DNA of 45,484 nt, taken from NCBI GenBank assembly GCA_020431405.1, contig JAGQIK010000114.1, positions 1 to 45,484 of the forward strand, given 5' to 3'. The number at the start of each line of letters is the position of its first letter. Within the stretch, counting starts at the first letter, position 1. Both the position numbers and the translations under genes were made by a program. Shown piece after piece: positions 34,543-44,612 of this stretch. Source of the stretch: Myxococcales bacterium (GTDB lineage Bacteria; Myxococcota_A; Polyangia; GCA-2747355). The notes under the pieces were generated by a model that was not told the DNA's origin, did not search any database, and saw only the letters and a program-made list of their open reading frames with translations.

Positions 34543-34557
34543 TGTCACAACATGACA
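34543..34557. promoter_or_regulatory. Palindrome TGTCA-N5-TGACA upstream of the sigma54 activator gene
   Basis: TGTCACAACATGACA is a perfect 5-bp inverted repeat with a 5-base spacer, about 95 bp before the activator start and about 40 bp before its possible -35 element. It could be a binding site for the activator itself or for another regulator. A site with the same half-sequences in the opposite arrangement occurs at 37111-37123. Confidence 0.35.
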
Positions 34558-34581
34558 GCCTGACGCGCTGATATTGCAGCG

Positions 34582-34610
34582 TTGTCTCGTTGGCATGACG
34601 TTCGTATAGC
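34582..34610 (+). promoter_or_regulatory. Possible sigma70 promoter of the activator gene
   Basis: TTGTCT (34582-34587) and TATAGC (34605-34610) are separated by exactly 17 bp. Each matches the sigma70 consensus at four of six positions. A start point near 34617 would leave a leader of about 36 bases before the ATG at 34653. Confidence 0.35.
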
Positions 34611-34652
34611 GCTGGATCGCCATCCAACGCTTACCGGACCGGAGCGCAACCG

Positions 34653-36035
34653 ATGATTCAACAGCCCACCATCCTCCTCGTCGACGACGAGCAAGCCAAC
34701 CTGCAGTCCCTCTCGCGGATCATGACCCGTGAAGGCTTCGAGGTGCTGAGCGCCTCGGATGGCAAGGCGGGCCTCGAGCTGCTGCGCAAGCACCCGGTCA
34801 ACGTGCTCGTCACTGACCTCAAGATGCCGGGGATGGATGGCACCGACCTGCTCAAGGCGGCGCGAACCGTCGCCCCAGAGACCGAGGTCGTGATGATGAC
34901 CGCCTATGGCACCGTCGAGAACGCGGTCGAGGCGATGAAGCAGGGCGCCTACGACTTCGTGACCAAGCCGCTCAAGCGAGCGCACATCGTCGGCGTGGTC
35001 AAGCGCGCGCTCGAGAAGCAGTCGCTGGTCGTCGAAAACCGCGAGCTCCGCGCACAGCTCGAAGCCACGCGGCGGCGCGCGATCGTCGGCGGCAGCCTCA
35101 CCTGGCGCCGCATGATGGACGTCGTCAACCAGGCGTCGCCCTCGTCGGCGACGGTGCTGCTCATCGGCGAGAGCGGCACCGGCAAGGAGCTCCTGGCGCG
35201 CGCGATCCACGAGCAGTCACAGCGGGTCAAAGGCCCCTTCATCCCCGTCAACTGCGCGGCGATCCCCGAGTCGATCCTCGAGAGCGAGCTCTTCGGCTAC
35301 GAGCGCGGCGCCTTCACCGGCGCCGTATCGCGCCGCGACGGCCGCTTCAGCCTCGCCGATGGCGGCACGCTGTTTCTCGACGAGGTGGCCGAGATCTCGC
35401 AACAGGTGCAGGTCAAGCTGTTGCGCGTGCTGCAGGAGGGCGAGTTCGATCGCCTCGGTGGGCGCACCGAGCAGGTCGACATCCGGCTGGTGGCAGCCAC
35501 GAACAAAGATCTGCGCGCCGAGGTCGAGGCCGGCCGCTTTCGCGAGGATCTCTACTACCGCCTCAACGTGATCACCGTGCACGTGCCGCCGCTGCGCGAG
35601 CGCGAGGGCGACGTGCCGCTGCTCGCCGACTTCTTTCTGCGCCGCTACGCCGACAAGAACGCCAAGAAGCTGGTCGGCTTCACGCAGGCGGCGATGGAGC
35701 GCCTCTCGGCCTATCGCTGGCCGGGCAACGTGCGCGAGCTCGAGAACGTCATCGAGCGCGCAGTGGTTCTGACCAAGGGACAGGTCATCGACGAGGCGGA
35801 CTTGCCGCGCAACCTGCTCGAGGGCGACGCGGCCGCCGCTTCGAGCCGCAGCATCCATGTCGCCATCGGCACGCCGCTCGACGAGGTGGAGCGGCGGCTG
35901 ATCCTCGAGACGCTGCGTCAAACCAAGGGCGACAAGCGTCTCGCCGCGCAGCTGCTCGGCATCGCGACGCGCACCATCTATCGCAGGCTCGAGGCCGAGC
36001 GGGCGGACAAAGAGGGCACGGAGGCGACGGCGTAG
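34653..36035 (+). CDS. NtrC-family sigma54-dependent response regulator
   Basis: A 460-residue three-domain transcription activator. The receiver domain (1-120) has the acidic pocket DDE (11-13), phospho-acceptor Asp55 in VTDLKMPG, and Lys105. The AAA+ domain (about 145-370) has Walker A GESGTGKE (172-179), the sigma54-contacting loop GAFTGA (219-224) intact, Walker B GGTLFLDE (237-244) and the arginine-finger region [13 protein letters not shown]-terminal Fis-type helix-turn-helix follows ([28 protein letters not shown]). It should open sigma54 promoters upon phosphorylation by an unknown kinase. ATG with GGAG about 9 bp upstream. It lies directly before the T2SS genes, whose first two members have sigma54-like sequences upstream, so local control is likely. 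Confidence 0.96.
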   Translation: MIQQPTILLVDDEQANLQSLSRIMTREGFEVLSASDGKAGLELLRKHPVNVLVTDLKMPGMDGTDLLKAARTVAPETEVVMMTAYGTVENAVEAMKQGAYDFVTKPLKRAHIVGVVKRALEKQSLVVENRELRAQLEATRRRAIVGGSLTWRRMMDVVNQASPSSATVLLIGESGTGKELLARAIHEQSQRVKGPFIPVNCAAIPESILESELFGYERGAFTGAVSRRDGRFSLADGGTLFLDEVAEISQQVQVKLLRVLQEGEFDRLGGRTEQVDIRLVAATNKDLRAEVEAGRFREDLYYRLNVITVHVPPLREREGDVPLLADFFLRRYADKNAKKLVGFTQAAMERLSAYRWPGNVRELENVIERAVVLTKGQVIDEADLPRNLLEGDAAAASSRSIHVAIGTPLDEVERRLILETLRQTKGDKRLAAQLLGIATRTIYRRLEAERADKEGTEATA

Positions 36036-36123
36036 ACGGCGACGGGGTGACAGCGCGGCACGCGCTCGCGTGTCGCCGTTGCCACTTCGTCCGAGCGCTA
36101 CCAGCCATCGCGCACTTGCGCAG

Positions 36124-36139
36124 CGGCACTGCGCTTGCT
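36124..36139 (+). promoter_or_regulatory. Sigma54-like -24/-12 element before first gspC
   Basis: CGGCACTGCGCTTGCT matches the consensus TGGCAC-N5-TTGCW at all but the first position, with correct GG-N10-GC spacing. The predicted transcription start, about 12 bp after the GC, is near 36150, only 2 bp before the chosen ATG at 36152, so the message would be nearly leaderless. This is a sequence match only. Confidence 0.5.
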
Positions 36140-36151
36140 TCACGCGAGCGT

Positions 36152-37087
36152 ATGCTTCGAGCCGACCGCGCCATCTTCGCCATCTACGCGCTGACCATCG
36201 CCATCTGCATCTACTTCACATCGCGCGCCGCGAGCACCGCGCGCGATGACTCCGCGTACGCGCCGCGCGCCTCGCCGCCGAGCGCCGCCGCCGCGACGCT
36301 CGGAATCCCCACGCAGCGCGACACGGCGCGCATCGTCGCGCGAAACATCTTCGACGCGCGCCAGCGCCGGCACGGCGCGGCTGCGTCGCAGTCCGATCGA
36401 CAGATCGTCACCACCAGCGAGGCCAAGGATCTGGGGCTGCGGCTCATCGCCACCCACGTGGTCGGCACCGACGCCGCGCTGTCCTCCGCGACTCTCACCG
36501 ACGCGCGCGGCGACGCGGTACGCGTGGTGCGCCGCGGCGCTCGGCTCGCCCGCGACGCGCGCGTGGTCGCCGTCGCGCACGGCGAGCTGCTCATCGCGCG
36601 CGGCGACTGCGTCGCGCCTGCGCGTCGCGGTCGCGCGTGCACGCTGCAGCACCTGCTGCTCGCCCGCGACGAGCCACGGCGCACGGGGCGGCTCGATCGG
36701 CGCCGTCGCTCGCGCGCGCGCTCGTCGGTGCCGCGCGTGATCCGCGAAGGCATCCGCCAGCTCGGGCCCCAGCGCTGGGAGATCCGCCGCGCCGCGCTGG
36801 CGCGCGTGCTCTCCAACACGAGCATCTTCGCGCGCGACCTACGCATCATCCCCGCGCAGCGCGACGGTCGTCCCGTGGGCATGAAGCTGCTCTACGTGCG
36901 AGCCGGGAGTCTCTTCGCGCTGCTCGGTCTGCGCCGCGGCGACACGCTTTCCGCAGTCAACAACCACAGCATCGCCACCGCCGAAGACGCACTGCAGGCC
37001 TATCTCAAGCTGCGCAGCGCGCGCCACATCGTCGTCGCCCTCACTCGCGGCACCAGGGCTCGATCCCATACCTACCAAGTGCGCTGA
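36152..37087 (+). CDS. gspC: T2SS inner-membrane protein GspC, copy 1
   Basis: A 311-residue bitopic protein. ATG at 36152 starts a short cytosolic stretch and a TM helix (AIFAIYALTIAICIYF); the longer GTG frame from 36047 would add 35 residues with no clear signal. GspC landmarks are the ARNIFDARQ segment after the TM, a homology-region core (DLGLRLIATHVVGTDAALSSATL...), an Arg-rich linker (RRRRSRARSS), and the C-terminal PDZ-like half: IIPAQRDGRPVGMKLLYV, GSLFALLGLRRGDTLSAVNNHS, then TAEDALQAYLKL. GspC links the secretin to the inner-membrane platform. It is clearly paralogous to the next gene and is more Arg-rich. No ribosome site is evident. Confidence 0.82.
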   Translation: MLRADRAIFAIYALTIAICIYFTSRAASTARDDSAYAPRASPPSAAAATLGIPTQRDTARIVARNIFDARQRRHGAAASQSDRQIVTTSEAKDLGLRLIATHVVGTDAALSSATLTDARGDAVRVVRRGARLARDARVVAVAHGELLIARGDCVAPARRGRACTLQHLLLARDEPRRTGRLDRRRRSRARSSVPRVIREGIRQLGPQRWEIRRAALARVLSNTSIFARDLRIIPAQRDGRPVGMKLLYVRAGSLFALLGLRRGDTLSAVNNHSIATAEDALQAYLKLRSARHIVVALTRGTRARSHTYQVR

Positions 37088-37110
37088 ATTACGAGCGTTC
37101 AGGCGCTTCG

Positions 37111-37123
37111 TGACATTCTGTCA
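37111..37123. promoter_or_regulatory. Palindrome TGACA-TTC-TGTCA upstream of second gspC
   Basis: TGACATTCTGTCA is a perfect 5-bp inverted repeat with a 3-base spacer, starting about 117 bp before the sigma54-like element at 37228. This is a usual distance for an activator binding site upstream of a sigma54 promoter. A third half-site, GTGACA, occurs at 37150. A candidate enhancer site for the activator at 34653; it is unproven. Confidence 0.35.
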
Positions 37124-37227
37124 TTCGGCCCGATTACGCCCCTTCAGACGTGACAATTTGGCGAGCAGAATGGCGCCTCCTCTCCGCTCAAGTCCCTATA
37201 AATATTGAGTCTTATGTCGCGCGGCCG

Positions 37228-37243
37228 TGGCATTGGCATTGCA
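37228..37243 (+). promoter_or_regulatory. Sigma54-like -24/-12 element before second gspC
   Basis: TGGCATTGGCATTGCA matches TGGCAC-N5-TTGCW at all but the sixth position, with GG-N10-GC spacing. The predicted start point is near 37254, about 4 bp before the ATG at 37258, the same tight geometry as at the first gspC. A TATAAA at 37197-37202 has no matching -35, so sigma70 is less convincing here. Confidence 0.55.
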
Positions 37244-37257
37244 CGAGACGAGCGTCG

Positions 37258-38214
37258 ATGAAGCTCCAGCTGCGCAAATACTTCTGGGCGTTCAACCTGC
37301 TGACGATCCTCGTCTGCGCCTACTTCCTGGCCCACGCCGTCACGTCGTGGATCTCCGGCAAGCTGCCGCATCCACGCAAACGACGTGGCGCCTACCTCGG
37401 CGCCGTGCCCGCCGCGCTCGCCGGCCCCAAGATCCGCGACGTCAACCGCATCGCCGCGCGCAACATCTTCTGCTCGACGTGCAAGCCCGAAGCGCCGGCC
37501 GTCGGCACCGGCGCCGGCACCGGCAGCGCCAGCAACGCCACTGCCAGCGGCGAGCCGGTCAAGAGCTCGCTCAAGCTCAAGCTCATCGCAACGCTGGTCA
37601 GCGACCAGGACGCCAAGTGGTCTTATGCCGCGCTCAAAGATCCCGACGAGGACAAGACGCGCCTCTACGGCATCGGCGCCAAGCTCGCCTCGACCAGCGC
37701 GACGATCACCGACATCGACACGCGCCGCGTGCTGCTCAACAACGGCGGCCGCCGCGAGTTCATCGAGCTCGACAAGGGTGACGACGCCAGCCGACCGCGG
37801 CATCTCTCGTCACCGGTCAACCGCCGCACCACCTATCGCCCGCGCCGCAGCTCGCTGTTCGCCGGTCTGGCCAACGGTGTGCGCAAGCTCGGGCCCGGCA
37901 AGTGGGAGATCCGCCGCTCGGCGCTCAACAAGGTGCTCGGCAACACCACGCTGCTCGCGCGCTCGGCGCGCATCGTGCCCAGCGTGCGCAACGGCAAGCC
38001 CAACGGCTTCAAGCTCTACGCCATTCGCCCAGGCAGCATCTACTCGCTCATCGGCATGTCCAACGGCGACACGATCCACGCCATCAACGGCCACGCCATC
38101 ACTACTCCGGACAAGGCCCTCGAGGTCTACACCAAGGTACGCAACGCCAGCCACTTGACGATCAGCTTCACGCGGCGCGGCAAGACCACGACCCATGACT
38201 ATACGATTCGCTAA
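37258..38214 (+). CDS. gspC: T2SS inner-membrane protein GspC, copy 2
   Basis: A 318-residue GspC with an N-terminal TM (YFWAFNLLTILVCAYFLAHAV, about residues 9-29), the family phrase VNRIAARNIFCSTC, a Gly/Thr/Ala linker, the homology-region core (SLKLKLIATLVSDQDAKWSYAAL), and a C-terminal PDZ-like domain (RNGKPNGFKLYAIRPGSIY, then LIGMSNGDTIHAINGHAITT, PDKALEVYTKV). The CSTC pair is not in copy 1. ATG at 37258 is chosen over an in-frame start at 37150 because the TM then falls in the normal place. The end overlaps gspD by 20 bp, so this copy is translationally coupled to the secretin and is probably the main GspC. Confidence 0.9.
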   Translation: MKLQLRKYFWAFNLLTILVCAYFLAHAVTSWISGKLPHPRKRRGAYLGAVPAALAGPKIRDVNRIAARNIFCSTCKPEAPAVGTGAGTGSASNATASGEPVKSSLKLKLIATLVSDQDAKWSYAALKDPDEDKTRLYGIGAKLASTSATITDIDTRRVLLNNGGRREFIELDKGDDASRPRHLSSPVNRRTTYRPRRSSLFAGLANGVRKLGPGKWEIRRSALNKVLGNTTLLARSARIVPSVRNGKPNGFKLYAIRPGSIYSLIGMSNGDTIHAINGHAITTPDKALEVYTKVRNASHLTISFTRRGKTTTHDYTIR

Positions 38215-40734
38215 GCACACCGCGGCCGCCACGGCCGTCCTCGCGCTCGCGCTTTGGATCCCCGTGGACGCCGACGCGCAAGGAAAGACGCCTCGCCAGC
38301 GCGAGCTCGACGCCGCGCGCCGCCGCCGTGGTCGTACGGTGCCCGCGCGCAAGCGGCCCGGCATGCCCCCCACACCCGCGACACCCGCGGCCGGCGCCAA
38401 GACCAACGGCGACAAGAAGACCTTGCCCGGCGAGGCCGCGTTCAACGAGTGCCTGCGCATCCCGGCTCGCCGCCGCATCAAGGTCACGCTCAAGCCCGAG
38501 TCGTCGCTCAAGGACCTGGTGGGCTGGATCTCGTCGATGACCTGCAAGAAGTTCATCATCGGCTCGAACCTGCACACGCAGAAGGTCACGCTCGTCTCGC
38601 CGACCGCGGTCACGGCCGGTGAGGCCTACCGCGCGTTCCTCTCGGCGCTCGACGTGATGGGGCTCACCGTGGTGCCCACTGGCCGCTTCCTCAAGGTCGT
38701 GCAGGGCAACTGGGCGATCCAGTCGTCGATCCCGACCATCGGCCCCAACCGTCGCGGCACGCCAGGCACCGACCAAGCGATCACGCGCATGGTTCGCATC
38801 CAGCACGTCGACGTCAATCAGCTGCTGCTGGTGCTCAACAAGATGAAGTCGCGCTCGGGTGACGTCACCGCCTACAAGCCGACCAACATGCTGATCATCA
38901 CCGACAACGGCAACAACGTGCGCCGACTGCTGCGCATCATTCGCGAGCTCGACGTGCCGGTGACGGGAGAGAAGATCTGGGTCGTTCGCCTGCGCCACGC
39001 CGACGTCGAGGAGGTGAAAAAGATCCTCGACCAGATCTTCGCCCAACAGCGCGGTCAGACGAAGATCCCGCGCGTGGTCACGCGTGGCCGCACGGCGCGC
39101 CGCGGCGCGGCTGCGCGTCGCGAGAAGGTCGCCGACGACGGCGTGCCTTCGGCGTCGAAGATCATCGCCGACCCGTCGATCAACTCGCTGATCTTTGTCG
39201 CCAGTGCCAGCGCCTTCGCGCGCATCATGTCGCTGCTCAAGAAGCTCGACGTCGAGAGCTCGGGCTCGGTGAGCCAACGCATCCACGTCTACTACCTCGC
39301 CAACGGCGACGCCGAGGAGATGGCGTCGACGCTGGCGAGCCTCACCGGCGGCGCCGCCGGCCGCGGCCGCCGTGGCCGCACCACGCGCACCACGCGCGGT
39401 CGACGCGGCCGCACCACGCGCAACACGCGCGGCCGCACCGGCGGAACCTCGGCGAGCCTCTTCGAAGGCGACGTCAAGGTCAGCGCCGACAAGGCCACCA
39501 ACGCGCTGGTGATCATCGCGTCGACGCGCGACTACATCAACCTGCGCGCCGTGATCCGCAAGCTCGACATCCCGCGCCGCCAGGTCTTCGTCGAGGCCAG
39601 CATCCTCGAGATCACGCTCAACAAGGAGCGGCGCCTCGGCTTCGCCTATCACGGCGGCGGCATCGCCGGCAGCGGCGACAGCCAGGCGATCATCTTCGGC
39701 GGCGTGCAGCACTCTGGCTGGGGCTCGCTGGTCGTCGACCCGCTGTCGTTGATGGGGCTCGCGGTGGGCGCGCGCGGATCGCTCATCGACGGCTCCGCCG
39801 AGCTGCTCGGCTTGCAGGCCGACATCCCCGGCTTCGGCGTGATGTTTCAGGCGCTGCAGACCAACAGCAATGTCAACGTGCTCTCGTCGCCGCACATCCT
39901 GACCACCGACAACGAGCAGGCCGAGATCACCGTCGGCCAGAACATTCCGTTCCAGGGCGCGTTTGTCGGCGGCGGCGTCGCCTCGGCGGCCGCCGGCCAG
40001 GCCGGTCTCGCGGGCATCCTGCCCACCGTCTCCGTGCAGCGCCAAGACGTCGCGCTGAAGCTCAAGATCACGCCGCACGTCAACGACAGCAACATGGTGC
40101 GCCTCGAGCTCGAGCAAGAGGTCTCCGACATCGTCTCGGCCAACTTCAACAACCTCGGCCCGGCCACGTCGAAGCGCACCGCCAAGACCACGGTGGTCGT
40201 GCGTGACCAGCAGACGGTGGTCATCGGCGGCCTGATCTCCGACCGCGCCCAAGAGTCGGTGAGCAAGGTGCCGTTGCTCGGCGACATCCCGATCCTCGGC
40301 TACCTCTTCAAGCACACCACCGTGACCAAGCAGAAGACCAACCTGCTGATCGTGCTCACGCCCTACATCATCCGCGACCAGGCGGACCTGCGTCGCATCT
40401 TCCAGAAGAAGCTGCGCGAGCGGCGCGACTTCATCGAGCGCTACACCTCGTTCAAGCAGCGCGATCCCGGCGCGGAGATCGACTACCGCCACAAGCGCGG
40501 CTTGCTCGGCGAGATCTTCCGCGTCAGCACGCAGGTCGAGGCGGAGGCGCTGCTGCTGCTCAAGGCGAAGCAGTCGACCAATGACGCGGTCGGCGCCCCG
40601 GTCGACATGCCCAAGGGCATGGCGCCCAAGCCGACCACCCCGCGCGTGATCCAGCTCAACCGTGCCGTCACGCCAGGGGCCGTCACGCCGGGGCGCAGCA
40701 CCACCGACCAAGTGCGCACCAGGAGGCCGCCGCG

Positions 40735-40738
<4 letters not shown>
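38195..40738 (+). CDS. gspD: T2SS outer-membrane secretin GspD
   Basis: An 847-residue secretin that forms the outer-membrane exit channel. A signal peptide (ending WIPVDADA, cleavage before Gln29) is followed by a long Arg/Pro-rich stretch, the N0 domain (IPARRRIKVTLKPES... with VGWISSMTCKKFIIG), N1-N3 repeats, and the secretin core. Core landmarks are RQVFVEASILEI, LQTNSNVNVLSSPHILTTDN, VGQNIPF, and the signature VPLLGDIPILGYLFK near residue 691. An unusual Arg/Thr-rich insert (about residues 385-418) sits in the N3 region. The C-terminal 140 residues extend past the usual core and could hold the pilotin-binding segment. Its ATG lies inside the end of gspC; its stop overlaps the gspE start (ATGA). 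Confidence 0.95.
39361..39440 (+). repeat. Arg/Thr repeat inside the secretin gene
   Basis: GGCCGCACCACGCG and close variants recur about four times and encode an insert of the type RGRRGRTTRTTRGRRGRTTR. The similar phrase RGRTARRGAAARR lies earlier in the gene, near residue 300. The insert falls in a loop of the N3 ring domain facing the channel lumen, where Gly/Ser loops are usual; a strongly basic one is odd. Confidence 0.65.
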
Positions 40739-42483
<1,745 letters not shown>

Positions 42484-42495
42484 CGCAGGACTGAG

Positions 42496-43728
42496 ATGCC
42501 ATCTTTCGCGTACAGAGGTCTCGACGCCCGCGGAAAGAACGTCGCCGGAACGCGCGACGCGGACAACCCGCGCGTGCTGCGCTCGACGTTGCGCAGGGAG
42601 GGCATCTTCGTCACGGATGTCAACGAGGCCCACCAGAAGGTCAAGCGCGGCAGCGGCCTCGGGCGCGAGGTCGATCTCAAGGGCGCCTTCGACCGCGTCA
42701 AGCTGCAGGACGTGGCGGTGCTCACGCGCCAGCTCGCCACGTTGCTCAAGGCAGGCATCCCGCTCTCCGAGGCGCTCGCCGCGCTGGTCGATCAGTCCGA
42801 TTCGGCCAAGCTCAGCCGCGCCATCGGCGACATTCGCACCAAGGTCAACGAGGGTACGCCGCTCGCCGACGCGATGGCGAACCACCCCAAGATCTTCACC
42901 GACCTCTACGTCAACATGGTTCGCGCCGGCGAGGCGGCGGGCAACCTCGACCAGGTGCTGGCGCGCCTGTCGCAGTTCCTCGACGCGCAGGTCAAGCTGC
43001 GCGGCAAGGTCAAGTCGGCGCTGACCTACCCGATCATCATGGCGATCATCGGCATCGGTATCACGGCGATGCTGATGGTGGTCGTGGTGCCCAAGATCAC
43101 CCAGATCTTCGGCGACACCGGCAAGGCGCTGCCGTGGAATACGCGCCTTCTGATGTGGGGCAGCGACGTCATCGGCAGCTGGTGGTGGCTGCTGATCATC
43201 CTCATCGCGGGGGCGATCTTCGGTTTTCGCTACTGGAAGAAGACGCCGAGCGGCAAGAAGCGCTGGGACCGCATCACGCTGCGGCTGTGGGTCGTCGGGG
43301 GACTGGTGCGCATGATCGCCATCGCACGTTTCGCGCGCACGGTGGGCACCATGCTGCGAAGCGGCGTGCCGCTCTTGCAGACGCTCGAGATATCGAAGGC
43401 CATCGTCGGCAACAGCGTGCTTGTCGACGTAGTAGAGGACGCACGCGTGGCGATTCGCGAGGGCGACAACATCGCCGACCCGCTCGCGCGCAGTAAGCAA
43501 TTTCCGCCGGTGGTGACCCGTATGATCGCCGTCGGCGAGCGCTCGGGACAGCTCGAGGGAATGCTCGAGACGGTGGCCGAGGCGTACGAGAACGAGGTCG
43601 ATCTGCGCCTCGGACGTCTGACCACGCTGATGGAGCCGCTGATCATCCTCGTGATGGGCGGCTCCGTGGCGTTCATCGTTTTTTCGATCTTGATGCCGAT
43701 CCTCGACATGAACGAGCTGGTCGGCTGA
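42496..43728 (+). CDS. gspF: T2SS inner-membrane platform protein GspF
   Basis: A 410-residue polytopic protein that forms the platform on which the motor acts. It has the start phrase FAYRGLDARGKNVAGTRDA, two repeated cytosolic T2SSF domains (LTRQLATLLKAGIPLSEALAAL and FARTVGTMLRSGVPLLQTLEIS), each followed by a TM segment, and a last TM at the end (EPLIILVMGGSVAFIVFSILMP). The middle TMs include IIMAIIGIGITAMLMVVVV and WWLLIILIAGAIFGF. Length fits the family (about 400). ATG with AGGA 6 bp upstream, 12 bp after gspE. Confidence 0.96.
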   Translation: MPSFAYRGLDARGKNVAGTRDADNPRVLRSTLRREGIFVTDVNEAHQKVKRGSGLGREVDLKGAFDRVKLQDVAVLTRQLATLLKAGIPLSEALAALVDQSDSAKLSRAIGDIRTKVNEGTPLADAMANHPKIFTDLYVNMVRAGEAAGNLDQVLARLSQFLDAQVKLRGKVKSALTYPIIMAIIGIGITAMLMVVVVPKITQIFGDTGKALPWNTRLLMWGSDVIGSWWWLLIILIAGAIFGFRYWKKTPSGKKRWDRITLRLWVVGGLVRMIAIARFARTVGTMLRSGVPLLQTLEISKAIVGNSVLVDVVEDARVAIREGDNIADPLARSKQFPPVVTRMIAVGERSGQLEGMLETVAEAYENEVDLRLGRLTTLMEPLIILVMGGSVAFIVFSILMPILDMNELVG

Positions 43729-43739
43729 GGAGACACGTC

Positions 43740-44213
43740 ATGCAAGGAAACACGGCCATGGCAACTGGACGCAAAGAGAGACTCGTGAAGTGGTTGATGG
43801 CGCGCCGTAGTGCGCTGCGCGAGCGAGAGATCATGCGCGGGCGAAGCGAGCTGGGCATGACGCTGATCGAGATCATGGTCGTCGTGGCGATCATCGGTCT
43901 CCTGCTCGGCACCGTCGGCGTCGTCGCCTTCAACAAGTGGAAGAAGGCGCAGGTGACCAACGCCAAGCAGGTCGTCAAGAACATCGAGCAGGCCATCGAG
44001 CACTACGCGCTCGAGAACTCGGGCAAGAGCTGCCCCAAAGAGCTCAAAGAGCTGGTGCCGAGCCAGATCAAGAAGGTGCCCAAGGATCCGTGGGGCGAGG
44101 AGCTGGTCTACAAGTGTCCAGGCGAGCAGAACACGGGCGGGGCGGACATCTCGTCGAAGGGGCCGGATAAGAAGGAAGGCACCGACGACGATATCAATTC
44201 GTGGGAGCTGTAG
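43740..44213 (+). CDS. gspG: T2SS major pseudopilin GspG with long leader
   Basis: A 157-residue type IV prepilin-like protein, the main subunit of the pseudopilus. The cleavage site is G39-M40 in SELGMTLIEIMVVVAIIG, with Glu44 at +5 as required. The 39-residue leader is much longer than the usual 6-10; internal in-frame ATGs exist, for example at 43758 with AGGAA before it, and would shorten it. The head domain has VVKNIEQAIEHYALENSGKSCP, LVPSQIKKVPKDPWGEEL and the calcium-site end TDDDINSWEL typical of GspG. GAGGAG lies 7 bp before the first ATG, 11 bp after gspF. Confidence 0.95.
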   Translation: MQGNTAMATGRKERLVKWLMARRSALREREIMRGRSELGMTLIEIMVVVAIIGLLLGTVGVVAFNKWKKAQVTNAKQVVKNIEQAIEHYALENSGKSCPKELKELVPSQIKKVPKDPWGEELVYKCPGEQNTGGADISSKGPDKKEGTDDDINSWEL

Positions 44214-44608
44214 TGGGAGGGCCTCGGGCCTCGAGCCTCCGGCCTCGGGGGCGTCGGATCGAGACGTGGGCGGTGGGCGTGTTCGCGCTCGTCGCGCTGC
44301 TCACGACCGTTTCGATAGCGATGGCGCGTCGCACGTGCCACCTCGGCCCCGGGCATTCGGCGAAGCACATCGTCAAGAACGTCGAGCAGGCCATCGAGCA
44401 CTGGGCGCTCGAGAACCGAGGCCCGTGTCCAGCGAGACTAGCCGACCTCGTGCCGTCGCAGATCAAGCGCGTGCCGCGTGACGCCTGGGGCGAGCCGCTG
44501 CACTACGTCTGTCCGAGCCGCCATGGTGACTCGGCCGCCGACATCGTCTCCAAGGGCCCGGACAAGCAACTCGGCACCAAAGACGACATCAACTCGTGGG
44601 AGCTGTAG
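44213..44608 (+). CDS. GspG-like pseudopilin paralogue without a normal cleavage motif
   Basis: A 131-residue tandem duplicate of the GspG head. From residue about 45 it matches GspG closely: AKHIVKNVEQAIEHWALEN, CPARLADLVPSQIKRVP, WGEPLHYVCP and the same end DDINSWEL. The N-terminus differs: a repeat-encoded basic stretch (GGPRASSLRPRGRRIETW) and a TM segment (AVGVFALVALLTTVSIAMA) replace the prepilin leader, with no G-F/M-T-L-I-E site. GTG at 44213 is chosen since GGGAG lies 5 bp before it; GTG at 44201 is in frame too. It may be a membrane-bound accessory subunit, a decaying duplicate, or a prepilin whose leader was replaced. Confidence 0.8.
   Translation: MGGPRASSLRPRGRRIETWAVGVFALVALLTTVSIAMARRTCHLGPGHSAKHIVKNVEQAIEHWALENRGPCPARLADLVPSQIKRVPRDAWGEPLHYVCPSRHGDSAADIVSKGPDKQLGTKDDINSWEL
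44220..44247. repeat. 7-bp tandem array, GGCCTCG units (array A)
   Basis: Four units of GGCCTCG lie head to tail; the third is degenerate (AGCCTCC). They fall in the first codons of the GspG-like paralogue, encoding PRASSLRPRG. The unit is the reverse complement of the unit of array B at 44643. Confidence 0.85.
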
Positions 44609-44612
44609 CAGT

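Noticed and set aside
34589-34604. Sigma54 promoter for the activator gene itself (TTGGCATGACGTTCGTA region)
   Set aside because: The -24-like GG is followed by GT, not GC, at the -12 position, so the essential pair is missing; a sigma70-like pair fits the region better.
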